Made by a program: the position numbers and the translations under genes. From NCBI GenBank assembly GCA_029948255.1, contig JALIZF010001017.1, positions 62,001 to 126,000 on the forward strand: a stretch of 64,000 bases of DNA, written 5' to 3'. Positions 22,610-33,796 of this stretch are shown piece after piece; within the stretch, counting starts at the first letter, position 1, and each line of letters begins with the position of its first letter. The notes below the pieces were generated by a model. That model was given only the letters and a program-made list of their open reading frames with translations, made no database searches and had not been told where the DNA came from. Source of the stretch: Telmatactis stephensoni. Taxonomy: Eukaryota; Cnidaria; Anthozoa; Actiniaria; Isophelliidae.

Positions 22610-25600
22610 TATCATCACCATCCATCATCATCATCATCGACGCCGCCGTCGTCGTCAACTTCCAGGGGTAGATTTCCGGGGTTCTGGATCCCCTTCTTGT
22701 AACCATCCTTCCCCCCTCCCTCTCCCGTTCCGACTGATAGTAAAACATTTGCTTTCATAAGTAATTCCTAAAAGAATAGTTGTAATCAGTTCTCAAACCT
22801 GGGATAATCAGCATCATTACCACCACCATCATCATCATCATTATTATCAGCATCCATAAATAACCATCCTTGGTACTTGATGGATAGAGCAGATTTCGTA
22901 TGATTGTGAAATGGACCGCGCTGTGCCGTGCCGATTTGAAAATCCTGCCGTAACCGTGCCGTGACCGTATCAGTGCCGTGATGTCTATAACAACATTTGA
23001 AAATCCTGCCGAAACCGTACCGTGACCGTATCAGTGCCGTGATGTCTATAACAACATTTGAAAATCCTGCCGAAACCGTGCCGTGACCGTGCGGTGCCGT
23101 TTTACACACTCAGACTCAATCTTCTCTAGACCAGCACACCAAGTAAAAAAGCTCACCAACCTTCAGCGTTTGTTGGTTGATTTTCATTCTTCTCCTCATC
23201 CGGGACTCTACCCACAGAGTTCCCAACATTCCGTTCATCTGGCATGACATCATGTTCATGATAGCTTTCTTGGTTGCTAGGGGCAACACTTCGACTTGTC
23301 CTATGTGCATCTGCAGTATACCAGTCTTCCAAGTTATCTGCAATGATTTGAAAAAAGAAAAAATTACAATGGTTTTATTAGAAAAAGAAGTTTTTTCTTT
23401 CACAAAAAAATAAAATTTTACCACTATCATGTTCTCCAGGAGCTGACATTATAGAAGAGACAGTGATGGGCAAGTAGCATGACTCTGAAACAAGCAGCTG
23501 GTCATCTGCAAACTCTAGAAGTGGAAGTAGATACTAATCATTAATATCCCATTAAATTTCAACATTACAATCATTTACATCGACCACAAAGGAAGCTCAG
23601 GCCTGGTTGACATGGCAACATAAGGATAGACATAAGAATAAGCATAAGAACTTTCCATTTTCTTATGCTTATTTTGCTAGTTGTGCCATACTCTGCATCA
23701 CATAAAATCATTGTGAAAAAACAATTGCAGCAACGTTTTTGGTGTTGCACCTTGTAACACTTCTGCAATGGTTCATGTAACTTGTCGTGCAATGCAAGAC
23801 AAGTTGCGGAAAATATTGCATCAAGTAACAGCACCTTAAATGATGAAAGGCTTCATTTTTTTGCACAAGCCCCTTCCCCCTCCCCTCTTTGGTCCCTGAT
23901 TCAAAATTCTGTCATCATAAATAGGGCTTACCAGACTCTGTAACATCTTCCACTGCCAAATCCCTATCCTCAGTTGATGGTTTGTCGTCCAGTACAGGCT
24001 CAGACCATCTGTCAGCTTGGGTGTTAGAGGAAATGCTGTCGATGGTTGGTGTAGGGGTCTGAGGAAGGAAAGTTACTGAGCAGTTCTTAAATGGCACTGA
24101 TGCAGTGCAATCACAGTAAGAATTGAAGGCATCAATGCAAAAATGGAATAAGTGGCCTTTGATCAATTCCTGGATTCTCCTTGGGAATTGAAAGATTTTT
24201 CAGGAGAACTTAAAGTTCGATCAGACATCACTTAATCTGTTTTGGCAAGAATCCCTTCAATTTCTAACTTTTAATTTCTAATTTTTAGGGCATCACGGCA
24301 CTGACAAGATCACTGCAGTTTTTCTCACATAATATGAAATTAAAGACAAGAAGCACACAGAAAAGTATAGTACTCAGAATTCCGATTTCTTGAACCTTCA
24401 AGGGAAATGAAAATTGGTTCAAGAATTCAGGAGGTCATGCATAGTTTTAAATAAGCACAAATTACCTTTGACTTTCTGACCGGTGTAGCTTGAGTGAGAT
24501 ATTTCACCAATTGTAGGTGTCTCCCAGGTGAGAATGCTTTAAGTTGTCCCTCACTTTTTAACCTTTCACATTCAAGTCTGACCAGACAATATTAAAAAAA
24601 AGACAAGTTCTAGGGTTTATATGAGTCTGATTCAACACAAAAGCCATTTACACAATATACTCTGCACTGTACTCCATATTTTATTGTACTCCTTTTGCCT
24701 TTACTTAGGGATCAAGCAAAGTCTGCACAGGGCTTTCAAAATAAGCCAGCGGCTGCCGGAGTTCCGGTGGTTGCTCCACAGTTAACCGCCGACTAATATA
24801 AATAATATATAATTAATATTTTACTTGACCTTTAATGGACACAGCCCCCTACTTTATTAACTTCACCATCTAGTTCAAATAATTTTGAAAGCCCTGCTGC
24901 AACTCATCCTCACAAACTATAGTTCTGTAAGTTGCTCCAGCTTTCTTTCTCACAGAAAAAAGTCTCTGGAGAGAGTAGATCATCTCTCGGAGAAAATAAA
25001 GAAAAAAATAAAGAAAAAAAGGGGTGTGGTGAAATTTTGCTAGCACAGCTATAACAACAAAGTAGCATGTGCAACACAAAACTCATGCTTTTAGTTATGC
25101 ACGTAATCAGATCTAAAGGTCTCTTTTGTCTGTAAGTTAGTATGCATACACTATGAATAACAAACCTGTCTGTCTGTGAGATAAGATGAGCATCAAGATT
25201 GCGTAGTTTTGGACAGTTAAACAACATGAATGGCCTGTAGTTAAACCCCCTGTTTAAAATGTTAAGGCATCAACACAATCAATTAATTGTCTGACAGACT
25301 GCTCCTGAATTAGAATTAGACCATACTGAATCTTAGGAACTGGGCTACCTGTGTTATATACCCAGCCATTGGCAAAGGACTGGGACTTGTATGTTGTTAT
25401 GTTTTATTCTAACAAACTGTCTTTATTTATGGACAGAAGCCAATTTAGCTTTCCCTATACATCTTCCATTGAGCTAGCTGTCTTTCATCTCACACTCACT
25501 ACCTCTACATTGAATATAATTTTACATACAATGCTCAACTCACATGTTGATTTTTGCTGAGGGAGGAAAAACTGGAGAACCCGGAGAAAAAACCCTCATG

Positions 25601-28600
25601 GCATGGTAGAGAACAACATATCAAACAAACTCAACTCACTTATGATCCAGCGCCCAAGCTGGGACTCAAACCCAGACCACAGCGGTGAATGGCTGGGCAC
25701 TCTCACCGCTCAGCCAACCATGCCCCCATCCATCATTCTGCACATAGAATTGATGGTAAGTGTTCTTGTACATGATTGTAAGAAATGGATGGACTCCCAT
25801 CTAAGAATTAATAATTAATTGATTAATAAATATTTTATTAATCAATTAATAATTTCCATATTATATTTGTAAGGATACATGACACTAGAGAGAGCTAAAA
25901 GGCAGGGATTTCCAGCAATAGACAATTGCTCCAGTGATGAAAGTACCTTTAGATTGGTGATCTACAACACAAACATGAATCACAAAACTAGAAATTTATA
26001 TAAAACTTATAAATAAAAATACTGTAACTGTTTAGCATCCAGCATGTTCTAGCACACTTAAAGGGGTTGACAACACACTCTCACAGTACACTACCACTGC
26101 TTTTGAATATTCCATGCACACAACTCTCAGCTCACTAATAAAGTTTGGTTTTACTGAGAAAGGAAAACCAGAGGACCAAGAAGAAAAACCCTTGAAGAAG
26201 AAAGGTAGTGAACAAAATGACAAACTCAAGTCACCATGATAACAAATGGATAAATGCCCCATCATGTAAGCACAGAGGTGACAGTCCAGGGCCCAGTCAA
26301 AAGTGGATTAGCGTTAACCCAGGATTAACTCCAAATGTTTTCTTTAGAGTTAACCCCGGATTAGCGTTAATTGGCTTTCAAACAACCGGGCCCAGCACTC
26401 TCATCACTTAGCAGCCCTTGCTTCCCTTCAATTAATTATTTTAAACTACAAAATGCACTGCATTAAATGTACAATGCCCACCTCATTCAAGTCAGAGATT
26501 TCATTCTCTGCTAATGATAAAGTAACTAGACTTGATTCATAGATATTTTCAGTGATATTTTTGAGTGAAGATATCAGGTTGCTATGGAGAAGCAGTGTCT
26601 AGGAAAAAATTAAACAAAATAATCAATATAATACTCGGCAATTATATCTTATATAGTATGGACTTAAATCCAGTGTATATTAGCCTTCACATCTGGTATA
26701 TTTCTACTAGTTGACAGCCTCTGCATGTAAGTGCAACCCAGGGTACATGCCCGGGGGGACTCCGATCGTAAATGGACGGGGATGCTCGTCGTACCTTTTA
26801 GGGGTCAAAATCTGCAATCTGGTACCTTTTAGGGTGTCTCAGACTTAAGTGGACTACTAGAGACATAGCTGGTACCTTTTAGGGACTGTTTTGGGGTAAA
26901 TAAACTACCTAAAATAAGCATGAAAGGGACGATTTCGATGATCTGAATTCAATCTTCAAACCACATCGATAGCAAAGTGTTTCATTACTTTAATTCTATA
27001 TTATTGTTTTTGAATTGGTACCTTTTAGGGGTAGAAATCAATTGTTGCCACACCCACTCCAGTACCTTTTAGGGGTCATTTTCAAAATTTCCGACGAGCA
27101 TCCCCGTCCTCTTATATATAGGAGTCCCCCCCGGGGGTACATGACTGTCAACAAAGCTTAATACAAAAGGAAAACCTGAAAAAGTGGTTGCTTATATAAT
27201 GTAGAGTGAGGTGGTCACTAAATGGAGGTAAATGATGATTATTTACTTCAGTTAGCAGTGTTATTATTACCTTGAGCTTGGTGAGATTTTTCAAATTGCA
27301 GACTTTAACAATGCTGAAAAATACATCTCAGATTAGCCAAATTTCTTAAATATGTGCACCACTGTACATGTATTGGATTGCCCTTTGTCTTTTGTTTTAT
27401 TGCCCTTGGCTTTCCCTTTCCCTTCCCTTTTTCTTTTTTTTTCATTTCTCTTCTTTTCTTTTACTTTCTTTTTTTACCTGTTGTCTGACAAGTCAAGATG
27501 ATAAAGGTTGATATTTTTCTCCAGATTTTGCATCCTCTGAAATGAGAACCAAACCAATGTGTTACATTAACTACAATCATGTATTTCTAATAAAGCCAAT
27601 GAATTTCACATTTTCACATAAATAATGATCTTCCAGGCAGGTACCTTTATGCTGTTCCCTGATAAGTTCAACCACTCTAAGCTTCTCAAATAAGTCAGTC
27701 CTTCAATCACAAATATATATTGAAAAAAGTCAAATAGAGCTTAGTCCTAGGGCTTTGACCATAGTCTAACTTCAAGGGAAGTTTCCATACGACTGTCAAA
27801 AATGGCATACCATGGTCCCAGCAGGAATTTTAGAAGTTCAGTTATGGAGGAAGTAACATGATCAAGTAGTCAGAGCATCAGTCTTGCAATCTGGTGGTCC
27901 CGAGTTTGAGTCCCCACTCTGGCCACTAGCTGAGGCTGAATTAATTTTGTTCTGGGCAACCCCTAGTTCAGATTCAGTTTCTCAACCATGCTTGTAATAT
28001 AGCCTACTGGTTGCCTCCTACTAGATGGGATTCTTAGGCATTTGTGTTTATTTCATATTTCATATTTATTACTTCGTTTGTATCATTTCATTATTTTCAT
28101 TTGTATATATTTGTGTGTTAAGCCTTGTAAAGTCCTATGAACAAGTAGTCTGTGGTACAATATATGCTATATACAATGTAAATAAAGTGATTTATTTTAT
28201 TTAAACTACGGTACTAACAGGGGAGGATCCAGCATTATCCTTTAGAGGAGTTGTCCAGTGTTATATACATCGGGAACCTTCCAGAGCCAGAACCAGAGCC
28301 AGAGGATATTTTAGAAAAGTGTTGAGAAGAAAATTGGAATGATAAAGTTGTCTTGGGAGTGGGGCCAGGTCAGACTTTGCACCCTTCACTAAAATCAGCC
28401 CCTGCATGTTTTAAACATACCTTCAATACTTATGATACTGTTGTTACTCAAATCAAGAACTTTTAATCCTTGGGCTTGTGAGATGCCTTTCATGTCCACC
28501 AAATGGTTATCAGCTAAAGAGAGCTAAGACAAACACAAATAGTTGACAATTACTCCAATAATAATTGAAACAGTCCTGTAAAAATTTTTGAATTAATGGT

Positions 28601-30306
28601 CAAGGTCATGACAATGATAGACTGACATAATTTTGCTCATATACAGTATAGCTATTTAAAAAAAGATTGACGAAGCAAATGGCGAATGGCAATCGGCGAT
28701 TTGTGATTGCACGACCGGAAGGAACTTTGGGGTATCGAGAATTGCTTCATTTTCAGTAATTCAATACCCAAGCAATGGTGGTAGCATGCAGTAAGGACCT
28801 TATTGAATGGACAAAGCAGTCAATAGGCGATTCATATCTCTACACCGGATAGCGGTCTAAGAGCGTGACCACAGTTCCTTTCGGTTGTGCAATCACAAAT
28901 CGACGATTGCATTCGCTGTTTACCCCAACCTTTTTTGAAATAGCTATATATTAATTAAGAAACAAAATTCAGCCAGCACCTCTTTATCCTCTGGAGATGT
29001 CTATATTGGCCCAGACTGCTTAAACCAAAGTGCATATTACCCACCTGTTGCAAGTGAGCAAAATACTGTAGATTTGAAATGCTTGATATGTTGTTGTGGT
29101 TATATAACACTGTCTGTGGTGATAGACCATCAGGTAATGGTTCAATTTTACGCAGACCTCTCTCTAAATATTACAACATTAAAATTCCTTGTTATTCATT
29201 GATTTTTCAAGATGGCAGCCATGTCAAATTCCCCACCCTGGGGACCCTAGCTGGTTATGTCAATTTCCTAGAAATAGCCCATGTACCCTCTTCCCCTTCC
29301 TGGGACCATTGATGGATGCAAAAAAATTAACATTCAATATTCATTAAATCAATAAAAGATATATATTTCATGATCAGTAGCCACATACAAAGGAATCATT
29401 AGACTAGGCTCTGGGTATATTTAGCTAAGTTTCATGTCTTCATGCAAGCAGCCAGGAGAGACTCTATACTCTATTATACTGTATAATCAGGATCTTCAAC
29501 TGAGACACAATTGTGTCACATAATGTGATGGGTTGCCCAGCATGTTGACATTTTTTGATCACCAGCCACTCTGAGTCAAACACAATGAAACTTTCTTTAA
29601 ATATTTGCCATGCATTTGCATTCAACGAGTGCTGAAAGCACTTGAATTAAGTTCTAAAAATAACTAGAATATGGGGTCCAACACGTATCTCGATTCAGCT
29701 GCCAAAGAATATATTGTTAGGGCGTGGATAGAGTCTCCATTTCCTTGTTATGCTTTCCTGACATAAGTCTCATTCTATTTCCTTCATACATGGCAGGTGT
29801 CAGGCATATGGACTTTAAAATAATTTATTGTATTAATATAGCTACAACAACAACAACAGCAACAACAACACTTCTGTGACAGAAAATAGTAGTTACACAT
29901 GAAGATTTAGATTTAGATTGGAGGGATGGCCAAAAATGGCAAATCGTACTTAACAAATGTTAACGTTTTAAGCAAGATTTATACTTAAATATCTTAAACT
30001 TAAACTTAATAGCTAAAATCTTGAAAAAAGGTGAAATACACTTCCCAGGTGGGATAATTTGATCATTTGCACTTCAAAAGAAACAGATTAAAACCATCCA
30101 AAAAGGGTTTCTAGCTCTACAAATGCTATTTCTGTGTATTACCAAGTACGATCGAGCCATAAACTATCTTTAACACATTAAAAATTCAAAGACAACGAAA
30201 GTCAACAGTAAAAATTTGAACAGACGTTTTTACCTGACAAGTCTAACGTAGAAACATTGGAACGCGACTCGCTCTTTTTCTCTTCTTCCTTTCTTGCTAC
30301 TGGCAT
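18216..30306 (-). CDS. CEP97: Centrosomal protein of 97 kDa, leucine-rich repeat and IQ domain
   Basis: Eighteen predicted exons (minus): 30234-30306, 29045-29163, 28421-28523, 27645-27700, 27478-27536, 27271-27313, 26482-26598, 25879-25961, 25166-25234, 24466-24577, 23932-24058, 23422-23514, 23161-23337, 22799-22868, 22264-~22683, 20639-20888, 20523-20562 and 18216-19852. They sum in frame to about 1215 residues (human about 865). LRR units include LSLADNHLVDMKG, LEWLNLSGNS, LYHLDLSDN, TLLLHSN and SLAENEISDLNE, which match CEP97 unit by unit, followed by LEQLSIAGNPC as the LRR cap. Two IQ motifs (IIQSHVRGFLVRR and LKIQRYWKGYKARKAY) follow, then a long acidic, disordered tail. Known role: with CP110 it caps centrioles and blocks ciliogenesis. 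The edges of exons 14 and 15 are least certain. Exon 15 includes a long poly-Asp tract. Confidence 0.9.
19900..20507. mobile_element. MITE filling a CEP97 intron
   Basis: CGGTGCGTCTCACATAACTT at about 19902 and its partner AAAGTTAGGTGAAACGCACC ending at about 20506 are terminal inverted repeats that continue through GACGAGCGGGTTCCGA. The flanks suggest a TA target duplication. The element makes up about 90 percent of the 670-bp intron between exons 17 and 18, ending about 16 bp from the donor. A second repeat (20128-20306) is nested inside. Confidence 0.8.
20128..20306. mobile_element. Nested MITE with GGCGGATCCAGG end
   Basis: AAGGGCGGATCCAGGATTAT on the left and TTAAATCCGCCCCT on the right are imperfect terminal inverted repeats, with GGGGTGCACC and GTGCACACCCC inside. 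It is inserted into the 19900-20507 element. Related copies lie at 28216-28406 and 49040-49215. Confidence 0.7.
20938..21290. repeat. 42-bp minisatellite inside a repeat of the GCCCGG group
   Basis: From 21067 to about 21284 a 42-bp unit (TGCAGGG(A/G)TGGACTCACGG, then TGCAACTGTGTTGTGCGCAA) is repeated five times with starts at 21067, 21109, 21151, 21193 and 21235. The stretch just left (AAGGCCCGGTTTAACG) matches the end of the palindromic MITE at 16141, so the array probably grew inside such an element. It is in a CEP97 intron. Confidence 0.9.
21694..21760. repeat. Near-perfect 28-bp-arm inverted repeat
   Basis: CCTCGCAGCCGTGTTTAGCC plus TCGTCACG is followed, after about 11 bp, by its exact reverse complement ending GGCTGCGAGG. 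It is a strong hairpin in a CEP97 intron. Confidence 0.9.
21834..22194. mobile_element. MITE with TTAAGGTGGCCCGT ends
   Basis: TTAAGGTGGCCCGT at 21834 and ACGGGCCACCTTAA ending at 22194 are exact terminal inverted repeats. A TTAA-type end and the 360-bp length fit a piggyBac-like non-autonomous element. It lies in a CEP97 intron. Confidence 0.85.
22471..22637. repeat. (ATC)n microsatellite coding for poly-Asp in CEP97
   Basis: About 50 tandem ATC triplets on the plus strand, with occasional ATT and ACC interruptions. They read as GAT on the minus strand and so encode a run of aspartates just before the first IQ motif. The frame stays open through the whole run. Confidence 0.95.
22932..23099. 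repeat. 61-bp tandem repeat, about 2.7 units
   Basis: TTTGAAAATCCTGCCG starts at 22935, 22996 and 23057. Each unit continues with ACCGT(G/A)CCGTGACCGT and ATCAGTGCCGTGATG. It lies in a CEP97 intron ending about 60 bp from an exon. Confidence 0.9.
24727..24899. mobile_element. Small MITE with GGGCTTTCAAAATAA end
   Basis: CAGGGCTTTCAAAATAA at 24728 and AATAATTTTGAAAGCCCTGC ending at 24899 are inverted repeats. Inside are GCGGCTGCCGGAG and GGTTAACCGCCG-type words. It is in a CEP97 intron. Confidence 0.8.
25555..25735 (-). mobile_element. tRNA-derived SINE, family 1
   Basis: On the minus strand an A-box region (ATGGTTGGCTGAGCGGTGAG) and a B box (GGTCTGGGTTTGAGTCCCAG) are spaced as in a Leu/Ser-type tRNA. 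They are followed by a body ending in GGTTTTTTCTCCGGGTTCTC. Copies of the same family lie at 26140-26425 and 39880-40052. Confidence 0.75.
25803..25855. repeat. AT-rich perfect inverted repeat
   Basis: AATTAATAATTAATTGATTA is matched by TAATCAATTAATAATT around the centre AATAAATATTTTATT. It lies directly beside exon 8 of CEP97 (about 25 bp away). Confidence 0.75.
26140..26425 (-). mobile_element. tRNA-derived SINE interrupted by a MITE
   Basis: The SINE family of 25555-25735 is recognisable by GAGGACCAAGAAGAAAAACC, GACAAACTCAAGTCAC, CACAGAGGTGACAG and, on the other side, ACTCTCATCACTTAGCAG. A 108-bp palindromic element with GGGCCCAG/CCGGGCCCAG ends is inserted between these parts at about 26288-26395, splitting the tRNA-like promoter. 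Confidence 0.7.
26749..27138. mobile_element. MITE with CCCGGGGGGACTCC ends and TACCTTTTAGGGGT repeats
   Basis: CCCGGGGGGACTCC at 26750 and GGAGTCCCCCCCGGGGG at 27121 are inverted ends. The arms carry GACGGGGATGCTCGTCG and its partner CGACGAGCATCCCCGTC. The word GGTACCTTTTAGGG occurs about five times inside. A related copy in reverse orientation is at 47503-48062, and partial ones occur near 18050-18200, 46370-46450, 46760-46870 and 56567-56900. Confidence 0.85.
27845..28205 (+). mobile_element. tRNA-derived SINE, family 2, with conserved 3' tail
   Basis: A-box-like TGATCAAGTAGTCAGAGCAT, B-box GAGTTTGAGTCCC, a body of about 250 bp and a 3' end GTAAATAAAGTGATTTATTT. The overall length of about 350 bp and the tail that ends in a short repeat fit a SINE copied by a LINE partner. 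It is in a CEP97 intron. Confidence 0.75.
28216..28406. mobile_element. MITE, GGATCCAG family, older copy
   Basis: CAGGGGAGGATCCAGCATTA on the left and CTAAAATCAGCCCCTG on the right match the ends of the nested element at 20128-20306. GCCAGAACCAGAGCCAGAGG inside is specific to this copy. Confidence 0.65.
28648..28947. mobile_element. MITE with ATAGCTATTT ends
   Basis: ATAGCTATTTAAAAAAAGAT at 28648 and CCTTTTTTGAAATAGCTAT ending at 28947 are inverted. The inner arms include CGATTTGTGATTGCACGACC and GGTTGTGCAATCACAAATCG. It lies just left of CEP97 exon 2. Confidence 0.85.
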
Positions 30307-31157
30307 GATGAATACTTGGACTCAGCAATACTTAAGTAATCATTAAAGTCGTAGAAAGTACGTTTTTGAGGAATACAAAGTGATCTTTTCTTGGCATTTT
30401 TTCTGTGTTTAGTTTTTTCAGTTTACGCGCCGAACTGCAGGCTCACATAGTAAACAGCGGTAATTTAGGACTTCACTAGGGAGGGGTCAGAAATTTTCAC
30501 AGGGGATGGGTAAGTATATTGGACTGCGTTTATTTTTGTCCGAAATCAATATCATGACGACGTATTTTTAAGTTCAGGAGAGAAAGGAAATTGACGTAAT
30601 ATTTTAAAAATATCGGATTTTTTATGTGTTCATGTTGCTATTTTTGTAATTTCTGTTGTAAGATTTTAAATTTTGCTTACTCATGAGTTCACTACTCTTT
30701 TCATTCATCCATTCTTCCTTCCTTCCTTTTTTCTTTCTTTCTTTCTTGTTCTCTCTCCTCTCTCTTCCTTTCTTCTTTCTCTCTTTATAGTCTTTATTTA
30801 TTATTTTCTGTCTGTCTGTCTGTCTGTCTGTCGTTTTATCTTTCTGTCTTCTTTCTGTCTAGGTTTCCCCTTTTTTATCTTGTTCTATTTTCTATTATTA
30901 TCTTACTCTTCTTGGGTCTTTTCTTCCTTCATTCTTTTCCTTTTCCTTTCCTTTTCACTTCTTTCCTGTTGTTCAATTGACAATTGGGGTTCCTGTGTTG
31001 TGTGAAACTGCTGGATTCTCATACCACTGGCTCACTCTTATGCAACATGGTGGTCTGTTTTCACGACTTTTGCAAGAAATCCTAACCAAAAACTGCTCTA
31101 ATTACGCCAATTTGGAACAAATGAAAATTCTTCCGATTCAGATTCACTAACTTCGTG
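30307..31157. promoter_or_regulatory. Divergent promoter region of CEP97 and PDSS2
   Basis: Start codons of CEP97 (minus, 30306) and PDSS2 (plus, 31158) are 851 bp apart and face away from each other. The middle part (about 30706-30990) is a pyrimidine-rich microsatellite with CTTT and CTGT runs, and no TATA box is evident. The CEP97-side end is AT-rich. Confidence 0.5.
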
Positions 31158-33796
31158 ATGAGGCTGCTATCTGCAAAACAGATCGTTCAATTTCGTCCCC
31201 GATTTCTTGTACCCACTCAAAGTCTGATTGCAAGATGTCTTTGGAGCCAAGAAAGTGCTGCAAGAAAAGACGATTTCAAACAAGCTTTATCAGATGCAGA
31301 AAAGCTAGTTGGCTACCCTACTTCTTTTCTTAGTCTACGGTGTCTTTTGAGCGACGAACTTTCAAATGTAGCGATGTATATGAAGAGATTAGTCGGTAGT
31401 AAACATCCATTGTTGAAGACAGCCCGTGGATTTGTCTATGATGGTCAATACAGCATGCAAACAAGAGGGTTGTTAGTATTATTGGTTGCTAAGGCAGCAG
31501 TTCCTTGTTTATCTAGTAATGCTGTTAGTATTGGACAAGAAGTTGTGTCGGGTATATACCCTGGACAACGTCAGCTTGCAGAGATAACAGAAATGATTAA
31601 TACAGGTATAATTATTACTGTGTGCCTGGAATTGTAATCATCAGTATGCACTGCCATCTGGTTGGCTCGGTAGGGTGAGGGTTGCCATTTTGTGCAGGGG
31701 TTGGCGGGGATTCCTGTCTGACCAACAATCAGGGTCTTTACATAACTGACAAGGTGCTACCTCTGTTACTCTGCAAGCAATCCTTTACCTCTTTTATCTC
31801 CTCTCCTTCATCCTGGGCCCAGTTGTTCAAAGGTTGATTAATGCTAATCCTGGGTTAAAGTAAATGGTTTTCTTTAGAGTTAATCCTGGGTTGACGCTAA
31901 TCGTCTTTCGAACAACCAGGCCCAGGGGGATAAGAGTCTTTATTATATGGCTATGATAGTACGCGCGCTCTGATTGGCTGATTTCCGGTCTGATATTTTC
32001 CCATCTCGGACCGTTTCCATGGCAATCGGTCTGATATCGGAAGTTCGCTTGATTTTTGTCGATACAGCGAGGAAAATAGCCATATAATAAACAATTTATT
32101 AACCGAGCTTGCTCGGTCTGTACGGAAAATATCAGACCTCGGTCTTTTTTTGTACGTACCCGCGTCTGATATTTTCCCATACAGACCTCGCGCTCGGTTA
32201 ATAACCCTTTAATATACCTTTGTAATTACATCTACAAATTATTAGATCTGCATATCTTCCCAGATGAGGACATTGATGGTAACAGTAAATGTATGGCTCA
32301 TTTGACCATTATTGTCTAGGATGGGGAATTTTGACCAAAAGCTCTCCTAAAATGTCCAATGCCTAGACACCATAATACCATCCCAACCCTCACCACCTAC
32401 AATAGCTCAGACTCATAAGTTGATGGAATATAACGTGCATGCTTGCAAGCTCTATATTCCAAGGACAACTGCAATTTAAATATTATCAATTCACTAATAC
32501 CTAATTTTTTTCCATTATTTTCCAGCTTATCTTATTCATTGTGGTGTAGTCAACTTGGAATCAATTTCTCTGCCAGAAACGTTCAAAGACATGGAATTTG
32601 GCAACAAAATGTCTGTACTGACAGGCGACTTTCTTCTTGCAAATGCATGCACTGGTTTAGCACAACTAAACAACACCATTGTTGTAGACATGATATCTAA
32701 AAGTATTGGACATTTGATGGAGGGACAGGTTATGCAAAATCACTGCGACATTGATAGCTTATCTCTTGACTTCTGGCATGAACTCATTTATAAATGCAAG
32801 GGGAGCTTATTGGCTAATAGTTGTCAAGCGGTGTTGAAACTTGTCAACCATTCGGATGAGGTTAGTATGGTGTGGGTGGTATCCCTGTGGTCAGATAATT
32901 TGCATGAATACTCCTGTTCAGAGTTCTCTATTGCTCAGCGTTATCCATGATTCCAAGTATTAATAAGCTATTCATAAATATGGGCAAAAACTAATGGAAT
33001 TCTAAAGTATTTGCTTTGTCCATTCATGTGCAGTCCTTGCCTTCCCTCAGGCTTGTTACTAAACGTTTTCAAGAATACAATCAAGGCTTAAACATGGAGC
33101 AAAATAGAACTCAAAATATGAGTATTGAAGAAGGGAGGGAGATGTTGATCTCAGCCACATCAGCTTTTTGGGGGCTTCACAGTTTTTATCTTCATTTGCA
33201 CCTCTGTCACTTTTATGCCTGAGTAACTTTCTGGAATGATGGTGTTTTGATGATTTTGACAATGTTAATGATATTGTGATAACGATGATGATGATTAAAA
33301 TGCAAGATGGTGGTGATGCTGTGTTTTGTCAAAATACAACACTATGATTATGCATTTTTCAGTTATTCTCCAGGTTTGTATTCATTTTTTCCTTATTATT
33401 TACATTTTTGGTATTTATTTTTCATAGTTACAAGAACAAGCCTTTGAATTTGGACAAAATATTGCCTTCGCACATCAACTAAAAGAGGAACTTCAGTCTC
33501 TCCAAAACCAACAATCTCCCATCAATATCACAAGTACCCCAGTTATCTTATCCATGGATAATAAAGACACCAAAAAACTGGCATTAACTTTGCTAAAACT
33601 AAAATCAGAGGACAATTTTGAACTTTATGAAGAACTTAGCAAAAACCTCCATGAGCTGATTGACAAGGACTGTGTTGTTGTTATTGAAAACATGATGACA
33701 GAGTACAGTCATAAAGCACTGTCAGCCTTGAAGGATTTTCCCGCCTCAGAAACCAAACAAGCTCTTGAAAATATTGTTTATACTGTGTCACATTGA
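31158..33796 (+). CDS. PDSS2: Decaprenyl-diphosphate synthase subunit 2 (coenzyme Q side chain)
   Basis: Three exons: 31158-31605, 32526-32860 and 33428-33796. They encode 383 residues (human 399). The product is the regulatory subunit which, with PDSS1, makes the long polyprenyl tail of ubiquinone in mitochondria. The start ATG at 31158 gives an Arg-rich, acid-poor N-terminus (MRLLSAKQIVQFRPRF) suited to mitochondrial import. Family blocks seen are SDAEKLVGYPTSFLSLRCLL, SDELSNVAM, VSGIYPGQRQLAEITEMI, MEFGNKMSVLTGDFLLANAC and the C-terminal HKALSALKDFP. The aspartate-rich DDxxD motifs of active prenyl synthases are absent (the first site reads GDFLLANA), as expected for this subunit. Confidence 0.95.
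31814..31926. mobile_element. 112-bp palindromic MITE, TGGGCC family
   Basis: TGGGCCCAGTTGTTCAAAGG on the left is matched by CGAACAACCAGGCCCA on the right. GATTAATGCTAATCCTGGGT and TAATCCTGGGTTGACGCTAA lie inside. Near-identical copies are at 48135-48246 and 26288-26395. Here it is in intron 1 of PDSS2. Confidence 0.85.
31945..32215. repeat. Repeat with TCTGATATTTTCCCAT words
   Basis: GTCTGATATTTTCCCAT occurs in direct (31989, 32162) orientation, with ATATCAGACCTCGG in reverse. ATTAACCGAGC and GCTCGGTTAATAACC are also an inverted pair. The structure suggests a foldback or two overlapping elements in PDSS2 intron 1. Confidence 0.55.

Noticed and set aside
22277..22621. Poly-methionine frame
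   Set aside because: It is the ATG reading of the (ATC)n tract. The poly-Asp frame joins the IQ motif and is the coding one.
25351..25818. Frames at 25351 and 25603
   Set aside because: The second lies in the tRNA-derived SINE and the first has no homology. CEP97 exons on the other strand bracket the region.
30673..31005. Hydrophobic Phe/Leu/Ser frame of 110 codons before PDSS2
   Set aside because: It is CTTT/CTGT simple sequence in the CEP97-PDSS2 promoter region, with no membrane-protein pattern beyond base composition.
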